This document shows, one piece after another, positions 34,548 to 46,040 of a DNA stretch of 64,000 nt. How positions within the stretch are numbered: position 1 is the first letter of the stretch; each line of letters begins with the position of its first letter. The stretch comes from Chlorops oryzae. Its lineage: Eukaryota > Arthropoda > Insecta > Diptera > Chloropidae. Location: contig CM035807.1 of the NCBI GenBank assembly GCA_020466095.1, positions 105,458,227 to 105,522,226 on the forward strand, in the 5' to 3' direction. The notes beneath the pieces are model-generated. The model worked only from the letters and a program-made list of their open reading frames with translations. It was not told the origin of the DNA and searched no databases. Position numbers and translations under genes: made by a program.

Positions 34548-35723
34548 CTAGAAGGCCGGCGCAAGCATCGGCTCGCCTGCCAATCCGCACAACACATTAT
34601 GAGCCCCAAGGACTGCCATTTCCGTGCGAGTTCGCCCTGTCGCAGAGCCAAGATGCGGAATAATTACTATGCAAAGAAAAATTGAAATTAGAAAATCTTA
34701 TAATGGAAACGATCCGGAGCTTTACTCACCACAATTCGGTAAACTCAAAAGAGGATCATCGGCTGGCAAAGGCTCTGGTGTCATAACGTCAAGGCCAGCT
34801 GCGAAAATTTCGTTTGTTTTTAGGGCATGGAACAAATCGGGTTGATTTATTATTTCTGAAACATGGATAAGGATTCATAGTGAAAAACATATTGTATAAA
34901 TCGATATAGTTTAGAAGGGAAGAACTTACGGCCCCGGCCGACATTCACGAGTACCGCTGTCGACTTCATTTTCTTAAAGACTTCAGCATTAAAGATCTCT
35001 CGAGTCTCGGGAGTCAAAGGCGCCACAATGAATATAATATCACTCTCACAGACCATTGTATTGAAGTCGACATGTCTAGCGTTATATTGCTTTTCGATTT
35101 CCTCATCCACACGCCTTCGTGTGTTGTATAATATTTCCTCAATTTTAAATCCCGCCAGACGCTGTGCGATTTCCTGAGCAATGCCACCGAAACCGAAGAA
35201 TCCTACTTTTGAATCTCGTATTTCCTGGCCCCACATCCATTGAATGGTGCTAGTAACCCAATTAGAGCTGGGAAAAGAAAAAAAAAAGGATTTAATTGGA
35301 GAATTTTGAATTCGCCCCCCCCCAACTCACCACTCGATTTTGCGACGTCCCTCATGAAAACGGCGCGCCGCCGAAAGCATCAATCCGATGGCGATATCAG
35401 CAACAGCTGCATTCAATACTGTCGGTGTATAGCCCAATGGGATTTTCCGGCGCTTGAACTCTTTCACGTCAACGTAATCGATGCCAGCCGACATTGTTGA
35501 CACGGACTTGAGTTGTGGACCAACGGCATCCAGAATTCAGATTCAATGGCAGGAGTCCGACCCAAAAGAGTCCATCGACTCCCGGACATTTTTGCAAAAT
35601 TTCATCACGCGACGGCGGTACGGACTCACAAACCGTTACACAACATGACCGCGCTAGTAGATCTAAGGCATCTTTTGGTACTTCGGGATGAGTAACAAGG
35701 ACCTTTGGCTTCGGCTCCGACAT
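34548..35723 (-). CDS. D-2-hydroxyacid dehydrogenase (glyoxylate/hydroxypyruvate reductase-like), paralogue C, exon 1 frameshifted
   Basis: A third tandem GRHPR-family gene. Exons: 35331-35723, 34930-35267, 34730-34855 and 34548-34666, with phases 2, 1, 1. It begins [16 protein letters not shown] with no leader, so is probably cytosolic. Exon 1 reads correctly to [10 protein letters not shown], then changes frame near 35537-35541 before [20 protein letters not shown]. The distance from FW to ILD is 25 nt against 27 in A and B, so two bases are missing or one is extra. Everything downstream is intact: [10 protein letters not shown] (third Gly replaced by Ala), Arg in VGRG, Glu in TPEPLP, His in IPHLGSATG, and a proper stop. 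The corrected length is about 325 residues. It is either a recent pseudogene or an assembly error. Confidence 0.85.
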
Positions 35724-36390
35724 GCTGTGGTCTGGAATGACAAAAAAAAAAAAAAAAAGAAGAAATATTTTGATTGGAGTTTTTTTTTTTTAATTGGAAC
35801 CTTCAGATAGGCTAGACGTACGCACTGCTTGCAGTATTGTCTCCTTAAGTGGTCTTATATAACCCAATGGCTTTACTTTCCGAAGCATTTTCGTAAGATA
35901 GAAAAATCTCAATAATTCTCTTCTTATCTTATTTTGTCTGTTTTTTCTTTAGTTTTATTTTTTCTCTTTTTTTATTTAAAACAAAAATTTAGCAGTCGTC
36001 GTCTATCGCAAGATATGAAAATAAAGATTGAAGATTAAGACTACTTAATCAAAAATCTTACAGGTAGTTAGAAGGACTTGAATAATGTTTGTCAATAATG
36101 GAAATTATGAGTCCGGCGCGAGAAGATATTCGCTTAGCAACTGAGCTTGTCAGCAGTAAGAGAATAAAGCTTTCAAGGTAATTTAATAATTGTTTAACTC
36201 TTCAATTCCCAATGTCACCTCAGTGTAGGTGAGAGAGGTTTGTGCCCTGATTATGTATGACAACTATACTCAAACTAGTTGTAACATGAAGACTACTTGT
36301 TGTTTCGGTATTATTTTTATCAACTAGCTTAACAACTAGTTCGTTTTCAGTTGTATTGTAATTTTTTTTTAAATATTATGGAAGACAATT

Positions 36391-36515
36391 GTGGTACTCA
36401 TGCAGCTTCGCAAATGCCTTCGCAACTTTTCCCATCGTAAATTTTCATATAAATTTTGACAGTTGTGTGACAAATTTCTCATTTCCCACAATTTGTGAAG
36501 CTGCATGAGTCCCAC
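36391..36515. mobile_element. Nested MITE 1
   Basis: The left end GTGGTACTCATGCAGCTTCG pairs with CTGCATGAGTCCCAC at the right, giving about 125 bp within the 36244-36833 element. The inner arms also match (GCAAA / TTTGTG). Confidence 0.65.
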
Positions 36516-36565
36516 TAATGAATGTAATTTCTAGTTTTGAGAACTGTCAAAATCCTACAATATAC

Positions 36566-36737
36566 TAGGGGTATTCACAAATGCGTGTTAAAAACGTTGG
36601 AAAGTCGGAAAATCGGAAAATTGCGACTTTTTAAAATTTTGTTAAGCTTTTTTTGTATCTTGCACAACTTTTTAAGCAGTTAAAATTTTCCGATTTCACG
36701 ACTTTCCTATTTTCCGACGCTTTTGTGAATACCCCTA
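36566..36737. mobile_element. Nested MITE 2
   Basis: The perfect ends TAGGGGTATTCACAAA and TTTGTGAATACCCCTA bound about 172 bp. The interior has AAAGTCGGAAAAT-type sequence inverted in both arms. Nested in the 36244-36833 element. Confidence 0.8.
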
Positions 36738-37018
36738 CTAATTTTGGTTGTAAAACATAATCAGATAATGAATTTTAGTTGAGTTGTCTTCAAGTTGTCT
36801 AGACTAAAAAGGTTGTAAATACATAATCAGGGCATTAATTTTTTTTTTTTTTGCCATCTGAAATTACTTTACATTTTTATCAAATTTTCATTACTGTAGC
36901 TAAGGGTATTAGAAATTTTATTGTTTTTCCTGGCAATACAAGACAATCGCGAAAACATGCCGTGTCGCTTTTAGGTGGCTTCCCATGAAAGTCAAATGGG
37001 TTAAATATTTTTTATATT

Positions 37019-37555
37019 AAGGGTATTCCCTTAAAGGTGTATTTGCCTCGAAAACCTCGAAACCTCGAAAATTCACGAGCCTCGAAAATGACCGGTCAAA
37101 TTTTGTATGAAAATTTTTACACGCCATTCGAAAACTTTCAAGTCAAATTGGTCGCGTATTTGGCTCGTATTTCGAAGCGTAAGTTGTAGTTTTGCCTAAA
37201 CCAAAATTAAAACTACTAAATGCCCTACAATAAGAACACATTCTCAATACAAGTAACAGCTTAGTGTTATTTTTATACAAATCAACATTATAATAGTGAA
37301 AAATGATTTTGAAATCAAAATTATTTAGTTTAAGTATTTTCCTATGAGAAACGAGACTTACAGAATCAAAAAAATACGGAAAATAGCACTTTTTTTGCAT
37401 ACAATTTTTATATTACAAAATGAATCCCTGGCCGAACTGTCAAATTTTTAAATTCACAAACTATTCAAAGTTGCAAAAAAGGTGTGTTCCGAAAAGTGCC
37501 TTGTACTTTTTCGAGGTTTTCAGTTTTCATATTTTCATCTTTAAGGAATACCCTT
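37019..37555. mobile_element. MITE next to the cluster
   Basis: The ends AAGGGTATTCC and GGAATACCCTT are inverted repeats. ATT on both sides may be a 3-bp duplication. The interior has repeated CCTCGAAA motifs on the left and TTTCGAGG on the right. No ORF of interest. Confidence 0.75.
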
Positions 37556-38330
37556 ATTAATTTATTATTTTTCATTATTTTACATTAACAGGTCGTACTT
37601 ACTATATTATGTTTTGGATTTGAAGGGTTAATAATCCAAATTTGTCTTAATTACAGCATTTTATACACAACAACTAAAAAACAATATCCTCCATTAACTG
37701 TATGACTTTTATTAGTAATTAAGATCGAAATTGAATTTTATATGGTTTGAATAGATTTTCTTGATGATTGATTTATTCCCCTCTTCTTGCCTTCATCAAC
37801 AGTTTTTTCAAGTATGTATAACTATTTTATACACTAATAGAATAGCGGTTACCTATCCTTACCTTATTCAATTCCGCTTCACCCTGAGTGCTCTCGGTTC
37901 AATGAAAGTCGAAGCTTTACTGAACTTTTTTGAAATTCATTTTTGAGAAGATCAAATCGACTCGTTTTTTATTCCGGGCTGCTCGTGATATCGCTCTCTT
38001 TTCTTCTCTCTCTCTCTCTCTCTCTCTCCTCTCTCATCTTTGTCCCTCTCTGTTTGCTTACATTTAATTGCCTACATACTTATAGATAATTGTCATTTTT
38101 CAAGCGCGCAATTGATAAGCATTTTTCACTAACGATAAGAAGAACTCTTTGAAGGAAAATTAAATCTCAGATAAAATAAAAATCCATGTCAAAAATTTAA
38201 AAGAATTGAAAAAAGAGTTTATTGTGATAAGAACAATGTTTCGATGCTTTTAAGCGGGAAATACTTAAAGGTGTATTTAAAAAAAAAATCCACTTCGGCC
38301 TGCACTCGTATTCAATTCGACCACATCACT

Positions 38331-38522
38331 CTATGAATACAAAATGCTGAAGTCATTTCGCGGCCATATCACGTAATTTCCGTTCCGTGCAACAATTTCC
38401 TCTAGCGACAACAATGCGGATATCTGTTGCAGTGGAATTCTGTTCCCCTGTTCCAATTGCGGACAAAACGCAGAGAACTGACGCGTCTGCGTCGCAAAGC
38501 TGTTGTCGTCGTCGGTCCACAT
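38331..38522 (-). CDS. Candidate small or terminal-exon ORF, unrecognised
   Basis: A 63-codon frame starting MWTDDDNSFATQTRQF and ending WPRNDFSILYS. Its composition is more protein-like than the surrounding frames (few homopolymers, several GC-ending codons). The frame stays open upstream for about 25 codons, but I see no AG splice acceptor there, so it would have to be a start exon or a stand-alone ORF. I do not recognise the protein; it may be chance. Confidence 0.2.
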   Translation of the reverse strand: MWTDDDNSFATQTRQFSAFCPQLEQGNRIPLQQISALLSLEEIVARNGNYVIWPRNDFSILYS

Positions 38523-38877
38523 GAGGCGGCGGCAGTAGTCACGGCGCACAGTGAATCGTGCGGGGCCAAAATGGGGGAAAAAATGGTGTAGGAAATTTGG
38601 AAAAACTTTATTGCAATCACACTGGAAAATACTTATCTCATTAGAGGTCTTAAAATATTTTTAGAGAAAATAAACCTCATCTTCTAGTGTTTTTAAACAG
38701 AGCGAAAAGACCACTTAAAAGACTCTGTAAATCAGATTAAAGCTTAGAAGATTTCTCTATAGCTTTTCTCCAAGAAAAGATCCGTCTAAATTTTATTGGG
38801 AATTTCTTTTCAATAAAATTAAGGTGATTCCTCGTAGAAATTAGAAGAAATTATTAAAAACAAAAAAAATTAGAGAC

Positions 38878-38940
38878 GTTGCCTCACAATCCGATGTTGA
38901 CGAGTTCAAATCCCCGCTGAGGCAAGCTTCGATTTTTCTT
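38878..38940 (+). mobile_element. SINE fragment with B box
   Basis: GAGTTCAAATCCCC (38902-38915) followed by GCTGAGGCAAGC is a tRNA T-arm-like B box in the same setting as the SINE at 7158 (CCAGCTGAGG). The A-box half is not clear, so this looks like a 5'-truncated or diverged copy. Confidence 0.4.
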
Positions 38941-39124
38941 CTTCTTTTGTTAAAAATATAAAAATTTTAATACTTAATAATTAAAAAACTTGAGGAATAG
39001 TAAGCTTTCATCCGAACTTCACTTAATGGCTGGCAATTTGATTTCTCCTCCCTGAGTGGATTAAATTTTTCATTAAAATTTAAAATTTACTTGCTTATTT
39101 CAAGTCCCCCATTTTCCACGCCTT

Positions 39125-39207
39125 TTTTTCGCCTGGGCCCGGTATCGAACTCGATCCCTTCAAATTTCTGAGCGCACATGCTATCCACTACGCCACGGAG
39201 TGATCCC
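39125..39207 (-). mobile_element. tRNA-like SINE head
   Basis: On the minus strand GATCACTCCG is followed by an A box TGGCGTAGTGGATAGC (39180-39195) and a B box GAGTTCGATACC (39141-39152). This is a strong pol III internal promoter of a tRNA-derived SINE. The tail towards lower coordinates is T/A-rich. I do not call it a tRNA because the arms do not pair fully. Confidence 0.6.
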
Positions 39208-39729
39208 ATTCGCGCGTACTTGATTTAATACTCAATATATACCTATGAACGTTCGAGAAAATCGAACTATTGACACCTCTTGTGAATGTAAAAGAATCCT
39301 TCGAACTCCCAAACCAATCCCCCCTCCATCCCCCGTGAGCACGGACCATGGCAAATTTCACTTCTCTACGACCATTCCATTTAATTTTTATCCAATAAAT
39401 CTATGGAGTCGCAACACTGTGCGGCGGTAGCTCTCAGACGGAAACGTTGCGAATACGTAACCGTATCGTGGCGTGGTCGTAGAACATTTCCGCTCGACGT
39501 TCCGTTCGAATCGAATCGGAATTGGAATTGTGAATCGAATTGGAATGGAAGAAAAAAAGAAACCAAATGCAGAACAATTCTCGACAAGAATACCAACTGA
39601 GACCGATTGTCGACATGCCTCTCTGTCGGATGCATGGAAATGAATTGTCGTCATTCAGACGTCCAGGGGGACGAAAGACACTCACGCTACGCTCCGTGCC
39701 CGGATTTTTTGCGTAGGCGTTATGCATGG

Positions 39730-39869
39730 CAGTGGCGTAGTGAGATATTTCGGCGCCCTCGGAACAATGTGGGCCATAAATGAAAGAGCTTTATAAAAAT
39801 GAAAATATGATTGGGAACCCGGCTGCGACTTCCGCCTTCTAATCCCCTTCTACTCTCACTGCGCCACTG
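39730..39869. mobile_element. hAT MITE with 8-bp target duplication
   Basis: A 140-bp element with ends CAGTGGCGTAGTGAG and CTCACTGCGCCACTG, flanked by the perfect direct repeat ATGCATGG (39722-39729 and 39870-39877). The 8-bp duplication and CAGTGGCG terminus fit the hAT superfamily. Non-autonomous. Confidence 0.85.
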
Positions 39870-39877
39870 ATGCATGG

Positions 39878-42800
39878 GTCACTTGGGAAATCCACAACTG
39901 GTAAACTCAACAGGCAAACAGCAAACAACAGGAGTGCATGCTGCTTCGATTGATGATTTTTTAATTTTTGTTTTTGTTTTTGTTTTTGGAAACGGCATTC
40001 CGATTTCATTACGAGACTGAAAGGGCGCCACGAAGCTTTCTGATGAGAATCGACTAGATTAATGAGAATGAGAAAGTTTTTTTTTATATAAATTACTTAA
40101 AGACACAGTAGATATAGTAGATAATAGATATAGTAGATATAGATACATATATGTTTATGAGGAATAGGGGAAAATAAAATGTTTGAAAGCAATTTCCGCT
40201 TTCATTCGAATTGGAAAGGATAACATAGCACACGACTTAATTGCACACGAGTCCACAAAAATGTGCACACGGAGGTTGCAAAAAATCAAAGGCAATTTAC
40301 ACGGTCACAGTTTGTGGCCGCACCAATAAACTCTGATGACAGACTTTGATTAAACGAAAGGTCAAGGTACCGAATTTCAAGTAAATGAAGCGTAAGAATC
40401 GGCAAAGCTCTGCTCTCGACTGGGACGGGACGGGATGTCTCGCCGCCTTGTGTGTCTCGAGGAAATTGGGGAGGAAATTGCATGGCATTCGTTCAGCTGA
40501 ATTCGCTTCTGGGGCGCGCCGTTGGAGCGTGAATTTTCATCGAAACTTCCAAAGAGCACGAACGTCAGCGAATTTTTTTTCTTCGATTTCTTTTTTTTTT
40601 TTTTGATTTTTTCTCCAACGTATTTCGCCGCTCCCCCGTCAAAGGCTTTTGTTTACATTTCTTGGAGCGTCGTCGTGGGTGGAGACAACATGTTGCACGC
40701 GTGCTGTGTCGCTAATGTCGTGTGGAGCTAAATTTAAACGACTCGCACAAGCAACCGAAGTGGGGAAATTGAAATTCAAATGGAAATGGAAATGGAAACA
40801 GAATCAACAACAACGGGAAAGAGCGACTTTTTTCCCGCCCATTCTGACTTCAATTGCATTTGGCATATTGGCTTTTTTGTGTTGTGTTGGCTGCGCGTTC
40901 GCGACAAACAACGGAATCGAGCGAAAAAACTACAAAAGCAGCAACAACAAAATCACACGCTTTTTTGTTCAAGAAGTTTTTACTTTATCTATCGTTTGTC
41001 TTCGGTTTGGCCCTTTTGCGCCCGCTCGAGTATTGCTGAAAGTTTCTGCTTTCCTGTTACTTCAACGCGATGCGTCATGTTGACTGACACAACTGAGACA
41101 GCTGTCAATCGGCAAAAGGCAACAACACCGAAATAAAATTCTCGTCTGTTGTCATCGTTTCCGTCCGCTCAAGTGACAAATTCTTTGACACATTGGAACA
41201 CCACACAAAACAATGATGGACTTCCAATCGGTTTTCTATTTTCTTATGAAATAATACTTATTAAAAATAATTAATTATTTTCTTGGAAGGAACACCGAAC
41301 ACCTTAATGTCATCGGCCGAGTCATCGATTACGATTTTCGGTTTTTCAAATGCGATTTCTCGCGCTGTGGTGTTTGACAGCTTTTCTCGATACACTGTCA
41401 TGCGCGGCGTCTTGTCATCGATGCGGTTAAGTTAACAAGCGAACAGGAATTTTAACTCCGTGCCTCAAGAGTATCTGTCATTTCGCATTTCAATGTGGCT
41501 TTCGCGCGCGTTAGCGCTTACCCGCCGCGCTCGTCTTCACTTCTCGTCGTCGTCCTCGTCGTCGGAGCATTCGAACAAATGCGAAAGTATTATGGATTTT
41601 CTCAGCAGGTACATACATATTCGTACATACTTATATGTGTGTATGTATTTAAGTAGCCTAGGAACAAATGAGAGCGCGCTAAAAGTATCTATCCGGTGCT
41701 CTGTATCAACGGAATATTTCGCTATACCAAGATTCCAACACAAAGCTTTGAAGAGAATGTGCCCAAATGTACATACCTACATATGTAAATATGTAGCTAC
41801 ATACGTTTGTATGTAAATGTTTGTAGGTGCTTTAGAAAGTATATTCCTAGCTATATGTAGATACGTTGTTACTTGCATTTCGCCGGCTCTGAAATCTCTT
41901 TTCTTTTGCTTTCATTGCAGATGAAAACGCTATGGGAAATTGTTGTTGCCTGCCGCCTGCCTTTTCCTTCTTCTAATGGATGAAAATTTTTTTGTTACGG
42001 TTCTTGCTGCGAATTTCTGATTTCTTCATAAAATTGTACAGACATTTCAAACATGGTGGACACACTGTAAAACTCAACGCCATAAGGTTCCATAAGGTAA
42101 GTTTCCTTGAAAATTCACTACGCGATATTTCTTTCAATAAATTTTTATAAATACATAGACAGGTATATTGCTTACAAATTTTTCCCATTTTTTCCTAATA
42201 AAATTCTCCCTCTAATTGCATATCTATTGGGGAAAAAAATAGTTCCTTGTAATAAACCTTTTCTTCAAACCAACTAAATCGACTCAAGGTAGTAAGTACT
42301 TAGAACTAAGTATAATTACAATCGTTTCTTCTCTGTCGCAGGGTCGAGTATTTTCCAAAATCGTCTTCTAGTTACCTTCATCGATATACATACATATGTA
42401 CTATCCATCTAAAATCATATAATGAAAATTCCTTTCTAGCACTCCCTAGCTAAGAACGCCCTATACTAAGAACTATCCGAAGGAATTTTCCATTTCCTGC
42501 AATTACAGTGTATGACCAAGTGGCTGAGTGACTGCCTGACTGCACCTACTCAATAAACCGAAAATCGAAAACCCCGCCTCTCTCGCACATTCGTCTCGTC
42601 CCTTCGCCTTTTCAATGCAGCTTCGTATCGGTTCTCGTTTTTTTTTTTCTTTCTTTTTTTTTTGTGGCCGTTCTCGTCTTCAAATCCACATTTGGAAAGG
42701 TACCTAACGAAGTTGTTGCGATTCATCTCGTCTCGATTCGTTGGTTGGCAATTTGCAATGTTGCAAACGTTCGGGCAGGTCCCTCTTACACGATTAAATT

Positions 42801-44225
42801 GAATAGGCGCACAAAATCAGACAGCAAGTGCCCGACAAGGCCGAGCAATCGAGCGCTCGCTTAAAAAGCACCTACCTACGAGTAGAAACTTTTCGTCGTC
42901 ATCGTCGTTGCTCCCTACGTACTAAGTTCTTTTTTTCTTTGTTTGTTTTTTTCGTGAGTGTACGCGTGCGAGCCAAGAAGAGAAAGAGTAGAGAGCAGTA
43001 TGACACATTCGCGCGCTTGGAGCACCAGAATTGGCTGGGGCAAAATTAAAGCAAACAAAAACTGAGCCACTCAAACTATGGAGGATGGAGAAAGGCGAAT
43101 TCGTGAGAGAGAGAGTGTGAGAGAAAAGAGAGAGGAATGCACTTTATAAGGTAGGAAAAAGCTTGTGAACATACAAATATATACACAAATAAACACACAA
43201 CCGTATAGAATGTATCTCTAGAAATGCTCAATAGGCACCGTGTACATATGTACACATATAATTCGATGCACCTCGTTCTCTTAAAGCTTATACGGTTATA
43301 CGTTTGGAAGCATATGGACTTGTGCACTCCAATTTGTCGGGAGCGAAATTGTGACCCATGTAAGCATGCCATAAAATTAATTTCCTCTGTGTAAATTGCA
43401 TTGCACCGATTGCATTTATCTAGTACATACGTAGGTATCTCTTCGTGTCGCTGCAACACACCGTAAAATGTTCTCATTGCTTCATGTGTTTGTGTGTGAG
43501 TGTGTGTGTGACAAATGTGACTTGTTCGTTCTCCCCAATCAACACTGTGTACACCCTGAACACATTGTTCGGAAGGTTCTTTTGAGTGTGTCGAGACTCG
43601 AGAGCGCGCATGTTTTTCCCCCCCTCCAACAACGACGGCACAAAAAAACATTCTATATCTGCGGTAGCTTCGAACGTGTCGTGTAAATTACAAACTTCAC
43701 ACAGCCAGACACGCGACTGTCCGTCCATCCGCCCGTTCGTCCATCCATTCGCCCAACCAACCATCCATCCATCCATCCATCTATGTCTATTTGTCTGTGT
43801 TTCTGTTTTGTTGTTTCATTTTTGGTCTGCTAAGCTGGGCGTAACGAGCTCCCGATGACGTTCATGTGGAAATACAAAATGCATTACATGATTCGATACG
43901 AAACGAAACGATACGATGACTGGCTATGCTCGACGCGATGAGGAGTTAATTGAATACTAATTGCATTCCAATTTAATTAAACCTGTTTATGGTTATCATC
44001 GTTGGTTTTTTTATTACTATAAATCATGATCGATGTTGCCATAAATACACTCCCTTTGAAGGGCGATTTTTATCATCGAGAAGTTTTTTGTTTTGGAATT
44101 ATCATCAAATTGTTTCGCTTATGTAACTCGAAGTGACGGATTTTCAAGGACACATTGAACAATGGAGCGTTACGCCATAAAACAGAATGCGTTTCATTCA
44201 TATTTGATTAATTCGGTAATGTTAA
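39878..44225. other. Gene-free stretch with simple repeats
   Basis: No gene could be supported. Several open frames around 40.4-41.1 kb and 43.1-43.8 kb overlap on both strands without domains. The region is locally richer in G+C (40.4-41.6 kb) and has CATA/TATG microsatellite patches (41.6-41.8 kb), which might mark an unannotated 5' exon or promoter. The evidence is not sufficient to call one. Confidence 0.4.
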
Positions 44226-44252
44226 TCAGCCGTATTCTAAATGAAAATTCCC
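44226..44252 (+). repeat. Solo end of the CCCGGGGAA-type MITE family
   Basis: CAGCCGTATTCTAAATG followed by ATTCCCCGGG resembles the left ends of the elements at 49877 and 58283. No matching right end was found nearby, so this looks like a fragment. Confidence 0.4.
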
Positions 44253-44449
44253 CGGGTAAAATGTAAAGACCTTTGTTTAAACCTTGTTTAAGATTTAACC
44301 TTTCTTAGTCAATTTTCGTACCCTGTAACCATAGTAAATGCAGTTCAGCATGACGCTTATAATTCTCATTTGGTTTGTAAAATCGGACACTTCAGACTCG
44401 CTGAATTTCTGAAGACTTTTCGAGACGTGATGAAGCAAGAACGTGCGTA

Positions 44450-45323
44450 AGTGATAATCATCATCACCGTGACCGTCATCATCATCGTCATCATCACCGT
44501 CATCATCACCGTCATCATCACCTTCACCACCATCATCACCGACATCATCACCGTCATCATCATCACCAACTGCACCATCAACACCATTATCACCATCATC
44601 ACCATTATCACCACCATCAACAGCATCATCACGATTGTCATCACCATCATCAGCACCATCATCATCAACAACCGCACCATCAACACCATTATCACCATCA
44701 ACATTATCAACACCATCATCACCACCATCTACATCATCATCACCATCATCATCACCATCATCATCATCATCATCATTACCAACCTCACCATCATCATCAC
44801 CAACATCATCATCATAACCATCATCACGAACATCATCATCATCATCACCATAATCTCCATCATCGTCGATAGTTTCGATTATCGATAATTTTGACAATCG
44901 ATAATTTTGATAATCGAAATATGAATTTTCGAGCGGGCTCGCCCTAATCTAAATTATGTCATTTTTAGGAACAAACCTCACTATCATCATCACCACCATG
45001 ACCAACTTCACCATCATCATCACCATCATCACCAACATCATCATCACCATCATCATAACCATCATCATCACCATCATCATCATCGATAGTTTCGATTATC
45101 GATAATTTTGACAATCGATAATTTTGATAATCGAAATATAAATTTTCGAGCGGGCTCGCCCTAATCTAAATTATGTCATTTTTAGGAACCAACCTCACCA
45201 TCATCATCACCACCATGACCAACTTCACCATCATCATCACCATCATCACCAACATCATCATCACCATCCTCATCATCACCATCCTCATCATCATCACCAT
45301 CATCTCCATCATCACCATCATCA
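44450..45323 (+). repeat. ATC/ACC trinucleotide satellite with a recurring 105-bp module
   Basis: Imperfect (CATCAT/CACCAT)n over about 870 bp, interrupted by a module that occurs at 44867-44971, 45084-45189 and 45324-45428. Each module begins CGATAGTTTCG, contains ATCGATAATTTTGACAATCG and GAGCGGGCTCGCCCTAATCT (the third lacks one G), and ends TTTTTAGGAA. Between modules the (CAT/CAC)n blocks differ in length. The Asp/Gly, Ile/Thr and Ser/Pro frames over it are repeat artefacts. Confidence 0.9.
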
Positions 45324-45782
45324 TCGATAGTTTCGGTTATCGATAATTTTGACAATCGATTATTTTGATAATCGAAATATGAATTTTCGAGCGGCTCGCC
45401 CTAATCTAAATTATGTAATTTTTAGGAATCTGTCCATTTCAAAAAGAAGAAAGCCCTCTAACACCGCCAGCACCACCTTTTCCAATGCTAAAGTAAATGT
45501 CTATGAATCAAAACAATCGATAATCTTCAAAAAACATCGATGTTTTCAATAGTTTGAAACCATCAATAGTATCGATAGTGCTATCGATTGTTTCTCCAGC
45601 TCTACTTCTTAAAAGATTTGGCGGACCTAATGCTCATCACAAAATTGCCCTCATATTTTTTAAATGACAACCGTGACTGTCAGGTGATTGCAAGAAGTTA
45701 ATGCGCATTGACAGTCTGGAGACCTGATTTGCATTAGCGGTTTTTAATTTCGTATTTCAACCCTAATCTGTTTATATGGTAT

Positions 45783-46040
45783 AAGGGAACATGGGTTGCA
45801 CAAAGGGATTTCCGGTCGTGGTGCTCTTATAGCCATAACACTAATAATGAACAATAATAGTGCCTTCAACCCAATTTCTAAGGAAATATTTTCGTAGAAA
45901 TTATGATCGTCTAAAATATGTCTTCAAAATAGAATATAAGTCGTTGAAAGACACCAAATATTCCAGCAACGCCAATTTCGACCTTGGCAACATGTTGCGA
46001 TACTTATCCTTTCGTAAAACCATTAGTAATTCTATTTACT
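45783..46040 (+). repeat. Repeat copy 1 (pairs with 49445-49715)
   Basis: Starts AAGGGAACATGGGTTGCACA and includes GACCTTGGCAACATGTTGC and ACTTATCCTTTCG. The complement of 49445-49715 shares all of these in the same order. Diverged copies of one interspersed element; family unknown. Confidence 0.7.

Larger units (their letters stand above)
36244..36833. mobile_element. Outer MITE of a cluster
   Basis: The ends GCCCTGATTATGTAT and ATACATAATCAGGGC are perfect inverted repeats. AACTAGTTGT-type motifs recur inside in both orientations. Two further MITEs lie inside it. No coding capacity. Confidence 0.75.

Noticed and set aside
40385..41136. Several overlapping frames of up to 144 codons on the plus strand
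   Set aside because: Three frames are open at once with no recognisable motif. The region may be a UTR or promoter but not a supported coding exon.
44295..44897. 200-codon Asp/Gly-rich minus frame and Ile/Thr or Ser/Pro plus frames
   Set aside because: All frames are open because the ATC/ACC trinucleotide repeat lacks stops; no domain is present.
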